Shown: piece by piece, positions 27,797 to 37,957 of the stretch | Layout: every line of letters starts with the position of its first letter | Numbering within the stretch: position 1 is the stretch's first letter | Source: JAAUTT01 sp963846585 | Lineage (GTDB): Bacteria; Bacteroidota; Bacteroidia; Bacteroidales; JAAUTT01 | Reading direction: 5' to 3' | Assembly (NCBI GenBank): GCA_963846585.1 | Contig: CAWJWO010000001.1 | Span: 274,579-338,578, forward strand | Length of the DNA: 64,000 nt | Position numbers and translations under genes: made by a program | The notes under the pieces: generated by a model | The model's input: only the letters and a program-made list of their open reading frames with translations | Database searches by the model: none | What the model was told of the DNA's origin: nothing

Positions 27797-28923
27797 GATA
27801 CAAATTTCAATACCGATCCGGTTATATATTTTAATTCTTCTTCTTCAAGTTCAGTATGTATTGGCAGGGAAATAACTGATTTACATAAGTGTTCAGTAAC
27901 AGGGAAGTCTCCCTCTTTATAGCCAAGATATTGGTATGCTTTTTGTAAATGTAAAGGGACAGGATAATAAATCATTGATGGAATACCTTTATCCTGAAGA
28001 AATTTTTTTAATTCATCTCTGTTTATTAATCCTCCTGTTACAAGGGTATACTGGTGAAATATGTGTGTTGATTTTTTATCTCTTTTAGGGATAATCAGAT
28101 CGTTGCAATTTTCAAATGCCAAGTCGTAATAGCTTGCTGCTGACTGGCGTGCTGTATGGTATGTATCAAGGTATTTAAGCTTAACATTTAGTATAGATGC
28201 CTGTATTGTGTCAAGCCGGGAATTTATACCAATGTTATCATAATAATACCTTACTTTCATTCCATGGTTCGCAACCGATCTGGTTTTTTGAGCTAACGAA
28301 TCGTCATTTGTATATATGGCTCCCCCATCACCAAAACAACCGAGGTTTTTGGATGGGAAAAAAGAAGTAGTGCCTATATTTCCCATTGTTCCGGCATATG
28401 CTTTATGACTATCAGAAAATTGATAAACTGAGCCAAGTGCCTGGGCACTATCTTCAATAATAACCAGTTTATTTGCTTTAGCTATCTCTAAAATGCTTTC
28501 CATATCGGCACATTGGCCAAACAAATGAATAGGTATTATAGCTCTCGATTTTTTAGTTATGGCTTTTTTTATTCCTTCAACCGAAATTTGATAAGTATTC
28601 GGATCAACATCAACAATTACAGGTTTTAATCCAAGTAATGCGATTGCTTCAATGGCTGCTATAAATGAAAAATCAGAAGTAATAACTTCATCTCCGGGCA
28701 ATAACCCAAGTGCCAGCAATGATATTTGCAATGCATCTGTACCATTTGCACAGGGAATTACATGTTTTACACCCAAATATTTTTCCAGATTTTGCTGAAA
28801 ATTATGTACCTCCTCACCATTAATAAATTCTGAATTATCAATAACTTTTAAGACTGCAGAATCAATTTCCTCCTTCATTTTCAGGTACTGGCCCTTTAAG
28901 TCAACCATCCGTATTACTTTCAT
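27793..28923 (-). CDS. DegT/DnrJ/EryC1/StrS sugar aminotransferase (WbpE/WlbC-like)
   Basis: 376 residues. PLP-dependent fold: PCANGTDALQISLLALG, the EDSAQALGS segment, and the lysine in SFFPSKNLGCFGDGGAI that carries PLP. Late motifs MKVRYYYDNIGINSRLDTIQA and PVPLHLQKAYQYLGY are family hallmarks. It transfers an amino group to a UDP-3-keto sugar; the following acetyltransferase would acetylate it. Together they supply a precursor for surface polysaccharide. ATG at 28923. Confidence 0.88.
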   Translation of the reverse strand: MKVIRMVDLKGQYLKMKEEIDSAVLKVIDNSEFINGEEVHNFQQNLEKYLGVKHVIPCANGTDALQISLLALGLLPGDEVITSDFSFIAAIEAIALLGLKPVIVDVDPNTYQISVEGIKKAITKKSRAIIPIHLFGQCADMESILEIAKANKLVIIEDSAQALGSVYQFSDSHKAYAGTMGNIGTTSFFPSKNLGCFGDGGAIYTNDDSLAQKTRSVANHGMKVRYYYDNIGINSRLDTIQASILNVKLKYLDTYHTARQSAASYYDLAFENCNDLIIPKRDKKSTHIFHQYTLVTGGLINRDELKKFLQDKGIPSMIYYPVPLHLQKAYQYLGYKEGDFPVTEHLCKSVISLPIHTELEEEELKYITGSVLKFVS

Positions 28924-28971
28924 ATACCACCGAACTTATGATTATAATGCGAAGATAGTATATTGTTGTAA

Positions 28972-29094
28972 AAAATGAAGTGATTAAATGAAGAAGTGAT
29001 GAAGTGATCAAGTAATGAAGTGATGAAGTGATGAAGTCAAAATGGGACATAGGATGTGCAACCTGTAACCTGTAACCTGTAACCTGCAACTTAC
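28972..29094. repeat. intergenic word mosaic (GTGATGAA, AACCTGY)
   Basis: Octamer AAGTGATG repeated about six times with variants, then AACCTGT heptamers x4-5 running up to the stop codon of the propeller gene. The octamer array also occurs near 33,350, 43,550 and 45,890. Confidence 0.75.
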
Positions 29095-30569
29095 TTATGA
29101 GTAACAACAATTTTCTTTACAAAGGTCCCCTGGTCCGGTGACATTATTCTTACAAAGTAAAGGCCTGAATTATAGCCTGACATATCAATTTCTACCTGAT
29201 TATAAATAAGGTTTTTCGAATAAACAAGTTCACCCCGCAATGAAAAAATTTCCAGATTTACAGGAGACAATGATACAGGTATGTCAATTATCAATTTATC
29301 AATAACAGGATTAGGATAAAGTTTAATTAATTCCATTAATTGATGAGATATGCCTGCACCTGGGGTAGCCTGGGAAATTATCACCCTTTTTGATGCCGTT
29401 CCGTTACCAATTAAAATTAACGTATCGTAACGCGTAGTATCAGTATTATTAGCTAAAGCAGTTACTTTAATAACGGCATTATCAGAACCTGTATTAATAT
29501 TTGTTGTAATCCAGTCCTGAGTCGTGTCAACTATTGTCCATGAAGTATTTGAAGTTATATTAAAAGTACCTGAACTATTAGCGGCACCTGAAATAAATAA
29601 GCTGTCAGCCGATGTATATAAATATAGATCGATTAATTTTGATACTCCGTTTACTTCAGTTCCAAACCATTTATTACCCTTAGAGTCGATTGCAATTGAA
29701 TTGATATCATCATCAGGTAATCCGTTTGATGTGTTATAAGTTGTCCAGTAAGTTCCGTCAAACATCGATACTCCCCCTTCCTCTGTACCAAACCATTTAT
29801 TGCCTTGCGAGTCAATTGCCACAGAATTTACAAAATTACTTGCCAATCCTTCGTATGACTGGTAATAATTGTTACAACAACCGGCTGAATCACTAAATTC
29901 GGAAACTCCTCCCCCATAGGTAGCTATCCAGACATTGTTTACAGAATCAATTGCAATAGCCCGTATATCATTATCAACCAAACCATCAGCAACAGTATAG
30001 TTATTCCAGTAGGTACCATCAAACACAGAAAGGCCACTATCAGTTCCACACCATGCAGTTCCGTTTTTATCGATGGCTACGGTATTCACATTATTGTTTA
30101 ATAATTGATAGAAGTTAGAATTGTAATTGACCCAATGGCCTTTCCCAAAAACTGATAGGCCCTGGTCAGTTCCAATCCATTTGTTTCCTTTTCTGTCGAA
30201 TGCAATGGAATATACGTTATTACTGGGTATCCCGGGTGTGGCAGTTGTATAGGTTGTCCAACCTGTACTGTTAAATTCCGATAATCCTCCTCCGATTGAA
30301 CCAAACCATTTATTACCTAAACTGTCGATAGCAATTACATACACGTTGCTCCCTGACAATCCATTTTTAGAAGTAAATGTGTTCCAGGTACTATCAAATT
30401 CAGATAATCCGGCTGCTGTTCCAAACCATTTATTGCCCTGTTTATCAATGGCGACCGAAAATACCGTATTATTGATTAATCCATTGGCAGTAGTATAATT
30501 GGTCCATTGTTGAGCAGTTATAGATATAGAAAATATGAAATTAAACAGGAATAAAATTTTAAACTTCAT
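29091..30569 (-). CDS. secreted two-component-regulator-type beta-propeller protein with BACON and T9SS sorting domains
   Basis: 492 residues. Signal peptide (KILFLFNFIFSISITAQQ). About ten repeats built on IAID..GNKWFGT...GLS.FD make a Reg_prop-type propeller. A BACON-like domain follows (NITSNTSWTIVDTTQDWITT, then KRVIISQATPG), and the C-terminus is a type A T9SS sorting domain (LIKLYPNPVIDKLIIDI ... GLYFVRIMSPDQGTFVKKIV). It should be exported across the outer membrane by the type IX system. Lies 33 nt after the SiaC-like gene, so possibly one transcript with it. Ligand unknown. Confidence 0.88.
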   Translation of the reverse strand: MKFKILFLFNFIFSISITAQQWTNYTTANGLINNTVFSVAIDKQGNKWFGTAAGLSEFDSTWNTFTSKNGLSGSNVYVIAIDSLGNKWFGSIGGGLSEFNSTGWTTYTTATPGIPSNNVYSIAFDRKGNKWIGTDQGLSVFGKGHWVNYNSNFYQLLNNNVNTVAIDKNGTAWCGTDSGLSVFDGTYWNNYTVADGLVDNDIRAIAIDSVNNVWIATYGGGVSEFSDSAGCCNNYYQSYEGLASNFVNSVAIDSQGNKWFGTEEGGVSMFDGTYWTTYNTSNGLPDDDINSIAIDSKGNKWFGTEVNGVSKLIDLYLYTSADSLFISGAANSSGTFNITSNTSWTIVDTTQDWITTNINTGSDNAVIKVTALANNTDTTRYDTLILIGNGTASKRVIISQATPGAGISHQLMELIKLYPNPVIDKLIIDIPVSLSPVNLEIFSLRGELVYSKNLIYNQVEIDMSGYNSGLYFVRIMSPDQGTFVKKIVVTHK

Positions 30570-30601
30570 AAAAGAAATAAATTAAATATTTGCAGGGATT
30601 G

Positions 30602-30985
30602 TTAATCAAATTCAAGAATATTTATCTGAGTATCTGTCTCATCCATAAAGTCTTGTATTTCGGTAAGGATGTCAGGATCATCCTTTTTGTAATACCAGTT
30701 TATTTCAACTTTTGAACCTTTTGTTTGATAAGTCTTTAAGGTATCCAAAATTTCCAATATGAACCTTGATGAACTGGTATTAAAATATATTAATTTTATA
30801 TTCAAAGTAATTGGTCTGTTCCCTGTACAATATTCCTTTAACCAGAGAATTATCGGTTCATAAAACTTATAGGTCTCTTCCATATAGGATTCACCTGATA
30901 TTTCACAAATACCTGTTTGATAATTAAAATTTATTACAGGGTAATATATCAGGTCAGGATTGATATTTATATCTAAATTTTCCAT
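30602..30985 (-). CDS. SiaC-family (DUF1987) regulatory phosphoprotein
   Basis: 127 residues from ATG 30985 (a TTG six codons upstream is possible). Motifs: IYYPVINFNYQTGICEISGE and YFNTSSSRFILEIL, where the Thr/Ser cluster fits the phosphorylation site of SiaC proteins. In Pseudomonas, SiaC is phosphorylated by kinase SiaB and dephosphorylated by phosphatase SiaA; unphosphorylated SiaC activates a diguanylate cyclase. Here it lies 20 nt after a SiaB-like kinase gene and a SiaA-like phosphatase gene. No diguanylate cyclase is nearby, so the target differs or lies elsewhere. Confidence 0.88.
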   Translation of the reverse strand: MENLDININPDLIYYPVINFNYQTGICEISGESYMEETYKFYEPIILWLKEYCTGNRPITLNIKLIYFNTSSSRFILEILDTLKTYQTKGSKVEINWYYKKDDPDILTEIQDFMDETDTQINILEFD

Positions 30986-31022
30986 TATTTCAATATTTTT
31001 CAATTTTCAATTATTTGAGACA

Positions 31023-31550
31023 CTAAACATTTTTATTTATGGTTGCAACAATTTTAAAATATGTTGATTTATCTTCTTCTTCAATTATTTCAATATTAAG
31101 TAAATTTTCAGAATACATAAATATCATTATCAGACCAATGTGAGCTCCTGTATCATGAAAACTCGACATCTTGTAAAGTTCTCTCTTTTTAACCCGTAAT
31201 TCATCTACAGGTGTCGCATTAATTTCCCTGCAATAATTTAATAATACAGAGGCATGTTCAGGTTGGATTCTATTTATAGTAATGCATTTAAATTCATTTT
31301 CCAAATTTAGAAAATAGACCTTCCCTTTCCCTATTGCCGTATCGTTTAATAATGGCGTACGTTCATATGAATAAAGGGCTACATTTTGTGTAAGTTCAAT
31401 AAATACGCGGTAAATCTTTTTACGTTCAGTATGTATTGCAATTGTTAATTCTGAAAGAAATCTGGCAATGCCGGAAATAACCTGAATATTAAAAGGGCCG
31501 TCATAATAAAAATAAGCATCGTTGATTTCCTTAGTATGTTGCATTTTCAT
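31023..31550 (-). CDS. SiaB-family protein kinase (DUF6272)
   Basis: 175 residues. GHKL-type kinase signs: FIELTQNVALYSYER (N-box-like) and GAHIGLIMIFMYSE (G-box-like). Closest known role is SiaB, an anti-sigma-like kinase that phosphorylates SiaC. It sits between the SiaA-like phosphatase (7 nt upstream) and the SiaC-like gene, the same A-B-C order as in Pseudomonas siaABCD. Confidence 0.87.
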   Translation of the reverse strand: MKMQHTKEINDAYFYYDGPFNIQVISGIARFLSELTIAIHTERKKIYRVFIELTQNVALYSYERTPLLNDTAIGKGKVYFLNLENEFKCITINRIQPEHASVLLNYCREINATPVDELRVKKRELYKMSSFHDTGAHIGLIMIFMYSENLLNIEIIEEEDKSTYFKIVATINKNV

Positions 31551-31557
31551 ATTTTGA

Positions 31558-33303
31558 TTAAATTAATCTTAATCCGATAATTGTAACATCATCTCTTTGT
31601 TCTTCAGGTTCAGAATAACTATCGAATGATTGTTCTATAGCGGTTTTTATTTTAGGCATCGGTTCATTTATATGATCACTTATTAAAGACGTTAACCGGT
31701 TTGTCCCAAATCTTTTTCTTTCAATATTTTGTTGATCAATAATCCCATCTGTATAATAAAAAATCATATCTCCTTTTTGAATATTAAATTTTATATCGGT
31801 AAAAGTTTTTGGCTCATCTGTATAAAATCCACCAATACCTTTATGGTCAGCTTCGATTAAAGTTAATTTGCCTTCTTCCCGCGTAAAAATTAACAGGGGC
31901 CGTTTTGCTCCGGCAAACAATAATTCGCTGTATTCACCATTAATAACCTGTAATCTGCAAAAAGCAATATCCATGCCATCCATCGATTTTTTATTACTCT
32001 GATCAAGTTCTTTTCTTAAATTAGTGTTAATCAATTCCAAAACCTTTGAAGGTTTGTAAATTTTTCTTTCAATTACAACTTCCGTAAGGAGCCTGTGGCC
32101 TATCATCGACATGAATGCACCCGGGACACCATGGCCTGTGCAATCTACAACTGCAATAAATTGATAAAGGCTATCCTCAACTTTCGTTTCGTAAAACCAA
32201 TAGAAATCTCCGGATACTATGTCTTTAGGTTTGAAAATCACAAAACTTTCGAATCTGCTTTCAAGTTCCTTAATATCCGGAAGCATGGCTTGTTGTATTC
32301 TTAACCCGTAATGAATACTATCGGTAATCTTTTTATTTTGTTCATCCAATTTATTTCGCTGAACAGTTATTTCCTCTTTTTGAAGCCTTAAAGTCTTATT
32401 ATCACTAAGCTTTTGTCTAAACATAAGAACAAGGGTGATTAAGAAAAGGCATACAAAAACAATTCCGAAGATTAAATTCCTTCTGATCTGTCTTTCAAGC
32501 CTTAATTGTATTTCCTCTTTATTAAGTTGTTCATTACGTTGTTCTACCTGCCTTTTACGTTTTAAAGCCTCTCGTTCTGATACAGTAAGTGAATCCTGGG
32601 TTGATTTTAGTTCGCCCTTTTTGATTTTAAGTTCAATTTCAGTAATTCTTTTATTTTCATGGGCTTTATTAATTTCTGCAGCAGACATTTCTTTTACATC
32701 TTCCATTTCTTGTTTTTTAATTTTTTGATCAATAGAAGAATATAATTCAAAATACTTGTAAGCATTTGACCCGTCACCAGCTTTCTCATAGCTTTCAGCC
32801 AAAATACTATAACATTTTGCAATTGATTTCAGGTTATTCATTTCTTTTGCAAGTGTGAGAGCTTCAGTAGTTTTTGAAATAGCATCATTATAATTTGCAA
32901 GTTCAACTGATATGGAACCTAAATTAACCAATGAATTAAAAATTTCTGAAATATTTTTTGTTTTTCGGGAAAATGTGAGAACATTATTAAATGCATTGTA
33001 TGCATCATGATATTTTTCTTCATCCAGATATATAATACCCAAATTATTGCCAACAGTAATAGATGCAAATGCATTTCCCTGGGCTGAAAACAAATCGTAT
33101 GCCTTTTGAAAATTCAAAGCTGCATTAACACTGTTACTCTTATTCCAGTAAGCATACCCTGCTTTACTATAGAATTCAGCTGCCTGTCCTGGTTTGCCCT
33201 GATTCATATACCCATTTGCCAACTCTTCGAATTCATTCAAAGTTTCCTGCCCTTTTAAAAATAAAGGCAAGAATAATAATATGTATATTAAAATATATTT
33301 CAT
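31558..33303 (-). CDS. TPR-coiled-coil-SpoIIE (PP2C) phosphatase, SiaA-like role
   Basis: 581 residues. Signal peptide (YILIYILLFLPLFLKGQ), about five TPR units (to about residue 195), a charged coiled-coil (about 195-275), one membrane helix (NLIFGIVFVCLFLITLVLMF), a second coiled-coil and a cytoplasmic SpoIIE-type PP2C domain with VSGDFYWFYE, VVDCTGHGVPGAFMSMIGH, MDGMDIAFC and FYYTDGIIDQ. It probably senses a periplasmic signal through the TPRs and dephosphorylates the SiaC-like protein encoded two genes on. Replaces the HAMP-type sensor of Pseudomonas SiaA. Confidence 0.88.
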   Translation of the reverse strand: MKYILIYILLFLPLFLKGQETLNEFEELANGYMNQGKPGQAAEFYSKAGYAYWNKSNSVNAALNFQKAYDLFSAQGNAFASITVGNNLGIIYLDEEKYHDAYNAFNNVLTFSRKTKNISEIFNSLVNLGSISVELANYNDAISKTTEALTLAKEMNNLKSIAKCYSILAESYEKAGDGSNAYKYFELYSSIDQKIKKQEMEDVKEMSAAEINKAHENKRITEIELKIKKGELKSTQDSLTVSEREALKRKRQVEQRNEQLNKEEIQLRLERQIRRNLIFGIVFVCLFLITLVLMFRQKLSDNKTLRLQKEEITVQRNKLDEQNKKITDSIHYGLRIQQAMLPDIKELESRFESFVIFKPKDIVSGDFYWFYETKVEDSLYQFIAVVDCTGHGVPGAFMSMIGHRLLTEVVIERKIYKPSKVLELINTNLRKELDQSNKKSMDGMDIAFCRLQVINGEYSELLFAGAKRPLLIFTREEGKLTLIEADHKGIGGFYTDEPKTFTDIKFNIQKGDMIFYYTDGIIDQQNIERKRFGTNRLTSLISDHINEPMPKIKTAIEQSFDSYSEPEEQRDDVTIIGLRLI

Positions 33304-33309
33304 CAGTAA

Positions 33310-33520
33310 TCAATGATCAGTTGTCAGTTGGCAGTTGTTAGTTGTTAGTAAAAGTGATGAAGTGATGAAGTGATGAGGTAATGAAGTGATGAAGTGATGT
33401 GGTTTAAAAGAACATCCATTAACCTTATAAACTTTATAAACTTTATAAACCAATCATTCATTAGTAATCAGTAATTCGTCATCATTTGCACATTTTCAAA
33501 TTCTCAAATTTTCAAATTAC
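33310..33520. repeat. intergenic word mosaic (E'-C'-B'-A' order)
   Basis: Order on the plus strand: GTCAGTTGGCAGTTG words; AAGTGATG octamers x6; TTATAAACT units x3; TAGTAATCAGTAATTCGTC; TTTTCAAATTCTCAAAT. Read in reverse complement this matches word for word the start of the block at 39,218. Confidence 0.8.
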
Positions 33521-33523
33521 TTT

Positions 33524-34753
33524 TCACCATCTCACCCCCATAACCATCATGTCATCAAGCTGTTCATAACCCTCAATCCATTCTTTCATTGCTTTCTTTA
33601 TTATATCATATTGCTGTTTCATTGATGAAAGTGATGAAGCACCGGAGATCAAATCCCTAAATTGATTATACCTGAACTTTTTTCCCTGAACACCACCAAA
33701 CTGGTCAGCATATCCATCAGTAAATAAATAAATGATATCACCTTTTGAGATTGGGAATTCGTTCCTGCTAAAAGACATGTCATCATCAAAATAAAAACCT
33801 ATAGGCATTCTGTCTCCCTTTATAATTTCGAGGGGACTACCGGCTCGTACCAAATAAAGCGGATTATTGGCCCCCGAAAACTCAAGCAAATTATTAGGCC
33901 CGTCAAAAATACACACTGCTATGTCCATTCCATTTGATGCCTCTCCAATTTTACCTTTTTGATTTAAAAGTTTAATAACCCGCTTTCTTAATTCGTTCAA
34001 TATTTTATAGGAATAAATATCCTCGCTGTTTCTTACAATTTCATTTAGAAAAGCCGTTCCGGCCATTGTCATTAATGCTCCTGACATTCCATGCCCCGTA
34101 CAATCTCCAACTGCCACTATTATTTTTTCATCCTTGCGGGCAACCCAGAAAAAATCTCCGCTAACAATATTCTTAGGCTGATCATATACGAAAAATCCGT
34201 TAAACAATTCACTTAACGTCTCATCTGAAGGAAGAATAGCTTTTTGTATAAACCTGGCATATTGTAAATCATCCATCAGCTCCTTTTTCTGATTAAAAAT
34301 AATATCACGCTGATTTATTGCTTCCTGCCTTTGTAATTTGAGAATTTCGTTTTGCCTTTTGTTTTCTTTGCCCTTTTCAGCTAATGTCAGGTTAAGATGA
34401 ACTCTGGTTAATAATTCATATTCAACAAACGGTTTTAGGATAAAATCGACTGCGCCTGCAGAAAATGCCTCCAGAAACATTTTGGTGGAAGAAATAGCTA
34501 TTATAGGGATGTGTTTAATCTGATTATTGCTTTTAATTTTCTTTATGGCTTCTATTCCGTCCATCTCTGCAATTGAAAGGTCAATTAGTATAAGATCAGG
34601 CCTTTCCACAAATGTCATTGAACAGGCTTCGCGTCCGCTGTTGGCTAAAAATACCTGGTAACTATTATCCAAACTCTCTGTGAGAATATGTTTAACAGAA
34701 TTTCTTATTGATAAGGAATTGTCAGCTACCAAAATTTTATAGATATTGTTCAT
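33524..34753 (-). CDS. response regulator fused to SpoIIE-type PP2C phosphatase
   Basis: 409 residues. Receiver domain (ILVADNSLSIRNSV; acceptor Asp in LILIDLSIAEMDG; KP in FILKPF), a coiled-coil linker (about 125-165) and a PP2C domain (NIVSGDFFWVA, VGDCTGHGMSGALMTM, NGMDIAVCIF, YLFTDGYADQFGG). RsbU/RssB-like layout: phosphorylation would set phosphatase activity toward a partner-switching protein. Two PP2C genes lie close together; the SiaC-like protein is the obvious shared substrate (inference). Confidence 0.9.
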   Translation of the reverse strand: MNNIYKILVADNSLSIRNSVKHILTESLDNSYQVFLANSGREACSMTFVERPDLILIDLSIAEMDGIEAIKKIKSNNQIKHIPIIAISSTKMFLEAFSAGAVDFILKPFVEYELLTRVHLNLTLAEKGKENKRQNEILKLQRQEAINQRDIIFNQKKELMDDLQYARFIQKAILPSDETLSELFNGFFVYDQPKNIVSGDFFWVARKDEKIIVAVGDCTGHGMSGALMTMAGTAFLNEIVRNSEDIYSYKILNELRKRVIKLLNQKGKIGEASNGMDIAVCIFDGPNNLLEFSGANNPLYLVRAGSPLEIIKGDRMPIGFYFDDDMSFSRNEFPISKGDIIYLFTDGYADQFGGVQGKKFRYNQFRDLISGASSLSSMKQQYDIIKKAMKEWIEGYEQLDDMMVMGVRW

Positions 34754-34764
34754 ATGTCAAAATA

Positions 34765-36501
34765 CTATCTGATTGAAAATTCTATTATTTTCTCTGACTT
34801 GTTGCCAAGCTTATCAATTGCTTTAGCTTTTATGATATTTATTTTGCCGGGAATAAATCCGTTTATATCTTTCACATAAGATTGAACCGGATTATTGTTT
34901 AATTGATAGGACAATTCCTGATATCCTGATCTATCATCGGTTGCTGACAAGAAAATAACCAAAGTATTGGGGTATTCATTAATCTTTTTGCCTTCAATTA
35001 ACAATGTGCCAACCGGAGGTGAACTAAAACGCTCATATATTACAGGGCCGGTAGTATCTACAACAACATCAAATACCTGCCGCGTCATATTTTCCAAATG
35101 ATCGTATCCATACATTGAAATATGATGAACTCCTTCATTACTCAGGATAAATGGTACACTGTATACCTTCAGGTCACTGCTGTCTGTTTGATATTCTATT
35201 CGGTCAACTCCTGATTCTGTGTCCTTTGCATCAAGCAATATCCTGGTTTTATTATTTATAAATATAGTATCACGGTTAGTAAAAACAGGACCGCTAAACG
35301 AATGCCCAACCCATGGACCACTTAAATCAATATATGAAATACTGTTTTTCCGTGAATTTGAATAATCATTCTGGCTTTTATTGCCAACATTGTCAACAGC
35401 ATAACTATTAACTATCAATGCTCCTTTATAACCAGATAATAAAATAGGTTTTTCATATTTTAGGTATGGGGCATTATTAATAGAATAAAAAATTTCTTTT
35501 ACTCCGGCTTTATTGTCAAAGGATGTAATCTTAAGCATTGATGTTCCTGCCGAAAACTCTTTCCCATTGGCTATAAATGTTTTACCTATAACCTCCTCTA
35601 TCACCTGAGGTGGCGTTTTATCAACATAAAAATCAAAGGTTTTAACACTTTCAATATTGTTGACTTTATCTGTTGAATAGTAATAAAGTTTATGCTCACC
35701 TTCTTTAATGGCCGCAGTTTTTATTATTCCCTTGTACAATTTGTAAATGGTATCATCGATGCTGACAAAAATATTTTTTACACCGGAAAAATTATCTGTA
35801 GCAGTAATACTTAACTGAGTATTTCCGGAAAGGATATATTCATATTTTTCACCAATTATTTCTAATTTACTAACAGGGGGAGTTTTGTCCACTATAAATT
35901 TTATCTCTTTTAATTTTTCGACGTTTCCGGTGTTATCAACACTAAAATATTTAATAATATATTTCTTTTCCTTATCAAGCAACAATACATTTTTCCAAGG
36001 CCTGAAATCTGAACTGTCAAGCGAATAATATGTTTTATCAACTCCTGATAAGACATCAACTGACTCAAAACTAACATCTATAGAACCAGGTATATAATGT
36101 ATTCCATTGTTAAAAAATTCATAACTTTTGTTATACCTTATTTTGGTTTTTGGTGGCTCCCCATCAACATAAAAATGAAATTGTATATATTTTTTTGGAA
36201 GAACTACCTTTTTTGTAAATGTATCAACTGCGTAGGGCGTCCAAATAAGATTTCTTCCTTCTGTATCAAAATACATAGGATGAGTATTCTGAGGTGATGT
36301 ATTGCTTTTTAAACGGACACTCCTGGCATTGCTATCAGGAGATGTTGATATAAAAAAATAAGCAGGATTTGATTTGCTAATGTAAATTTTATGGTCAGGT
36401 GAAATATAAATCTTTTTCTCACAGACAGGTAGTTCCTGAGCCAATATTCTAATATTATATGTATTATAACATATAATTATAAATAATACAGGATATTTCA
36501 T
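34765..36501 (-). CDS. secreted OmpL47-type repeat protein
   Basis: 578 residues from ATG 36501, chosen because a signal peptide begins there (MKYPVLFIIICYNTYNIRIL); a TTG 14 codons upstream would put charged residues ahead of it. At least four repeats ending in (F/Y)xVDKTPP with preceding YSxD/YSTDxVxN patterns match OmpL47 / Ig-like surface domains. No catalytic motif seen. It ends 11 nt before the response-regulator phosphatase gene, so the two are likely co-transcribed; a role as extracellular partner of the signalling set is possible. Confidence 0.78.
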   Translation of the reverse strand: MKYPVLFIIICYNTYNIRILAQELPVCEKKIYISPDHKIYISKSNPAYFFISTSPDSNARSVRLKSNTSPQNTHPMYFDTEGRNLIWTPYAVDTFTKKVVLPKKYIQFHFYVDGEPPKTKIRYNKSYEFFNNGIHYIPGSIDVSFESVDVLSGVDKTYYSLDSSDFRPWKNVLLLDKEKKYIIKYFSVDNTGNVEKLKEIKFIVDKTPPVSKLEIIGEKYEYILSGNTQLSITATDNFSGVKNIFVSIDDTIYKLYKGIIKTAAIKEGEHKLYYYSTDKVNNIESVKTFDFYVDKTPPQVIEEVIGKTFIANGKEFSAGTSMLKITSFDNKAGVKEIFYSINNAPYLKYEKPILLSGYKGALIVNSYAVDNVGNKSQNDYSNSRKNSISYIDLSGPWVGHSFSGPVFTNRDTIFINNKTRILLDAKDTESGVDRIEYQTDSSDLKVYSVPFILSNEGVHHISMYGYDHLENMTRQVFDVVVDTTGPVIYERFSSPPVGTLLIEGKKINEYPNTLVIFLSATDDRSGYQELSYQLNNNPVQSYVKDINGFIPGKINIIKAKAIDKLGNKSEKIIEFSIR

Positions 36502-36575
36502 TTTTGTTACATTATATTCCTTAATATAAGAATAATTGTTCAACTTTTTTTACTTTTTTTTAAAGATGAATATTA

Positions 36576-37709
36576 TTATACAATAAGTTCCTGAATCCGG
36601 TCACACTCAACATCCTGGGAATATTTTTTTATAGCTTCAAGCTTTCCCTTATTAGCCATTATAACTGTACTCTCAAAATTTGTCATTATTTCTGAAACAA
36701 TTTTGCAGAATTCATCTATATCCAGCGGAGAATAAAGATGGCCGAATTCCCCATAATTCAATAATTCAGGCGTACCGGCTGAATTTGTCGCAATTATAGG
36801 GACTCCGGCAAGCATTGATTCTATAGTAACCATACCATAAGTTTCATCTTCAGAGGCAAGGGCAAAAAGATCAATGGCATCATAAAACAAATTTACATCC
36901 AAAGTATATCCAAGAATATGAATATTATCATAAAGTTTATGAATACTTATGTATTCTTTTATTTCCTCCATATATTGCCTACACTTTGGACTATGAAGAG
37001 TAGGTTCACCTACTATGAGCAATTCAATGCGCGGATAATTTTTAATTAATTTGTGAATTGCCCGAATTAAAAATAACTGGCCTTTTTTAGGATCTATCCT
37101 GCCAATATTTCCAACAATAAATGACGACTTGTTTAAACCAAATTTATCCCTTGCTTCTGATTTGGTATATTTGCTTGAAATAAATTTTTGAATATCAGTA
37201 CCTAATGGAACCACTTTAACTTTGTCAGGATTAAACCTTGTTAATCTTTCAATTTCTTTCTTAAGTAATTCCAACGGCGTTAACCAATAGTTTATTGCTG
37301 AGAATCTTAAAGTATGAAGTATATCTTTTTTTGAAATACCTATTTGCATATGTTGTTGGTATATAACATTTATCCTTTTCCTATTAAACAATTTTACAAA
37401 AAAGACAAAATCCAAATCCCTGTTATCAAATGCAATAAGGTTGTGAACCGATAATTTCCTTAATAACCTGTTAAATTTAAAAGCTCCGCGAATATCAAAA
37501 TATTTCATATGCGGGGCTATGTAATAAGTATTTATTAAAGTATTCGAAATTTCATTAGCTATCCTTGTATCCTTTACTAAAAAAAAATTAATAATGTAAC
37601 CTTTTGCAAGCAATAGCTTTGCTAACTTTAATACATTCATTTCAAGTCCTCCCCAACTTGAAGATGTTAAAAATAACCCAATTTTTTTGCTTTCAGCTTC
37701 CTGGCTCAT
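36576..37709 (-). CDS. family 4 glycosyltransferase
   Basis: 377 residues, GT-B fold. N-terminal GGLEMNVLKLAKLL loop after the first strand; C-terminal donor-site motifs GNIGRIDPKKGQLFLIRAI and the E-x7-E-type DETYGMVTIESMLAGVPII with a following GTPELL. It transfers a nucleotide-sugar-derived residue, probably in surface polysaccharide synthesis like the sugar genes at 27-29 kb. Separated by 33 nt or more from the OmpL47-like gene. Confidence 0.88.
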   Translation of the reverse strand: MSQEAESKKIGLFLTSSSWGGLEMNVLKLAKLLLAKGYIINFFLVKDTRIANEISNTLINTYYIAPHMKYFDIRGAFKFNRLLRKLSVHNLIAFDNRDLDFVFFVKLFNRKRINVIYQQHMQIGISKKDILHTLRFSAINYWLTPLELLKKEIERLTRFNPDKVKVVPLGTDIQKFISSKYTKSEARDKFGLNKSSFIVGNIGRIDPKKGQLFLIRAIHKLIKNYPRIELLIVGEPTLHSPKCRQYMEEIKEYISIHKLYDNIHILGYTLDVNLFYDAIDLFALASEDETYGMVTIESMLAGVPIIATNSAGTPELLNYGEFGHLYSPLDIDEFCKIVSEIMTNFESTVIMANKGKLEAIKKYSQDVECDRIQELIV

Positions 37710-37957
37710 TTGTTACTAATTATATAACCTATGTCTCAGCGATTTATTTTACCGGATATATTTAATAAGGTTTAAAGATATAATTATTTTATGTCATGTA
37801 TTTAATATATTTTATTTGTAACTTTAGTAAAAATCAAATCCGTAAAATTAATTTCCACGACTCACGTTATATTAACAATCCAAATTATTTTAAAAATTAT
37901 TAAATTCGATAACCATATTGTCCTTAAAATATATGTAAATCATTAAAAATTAAAGAT

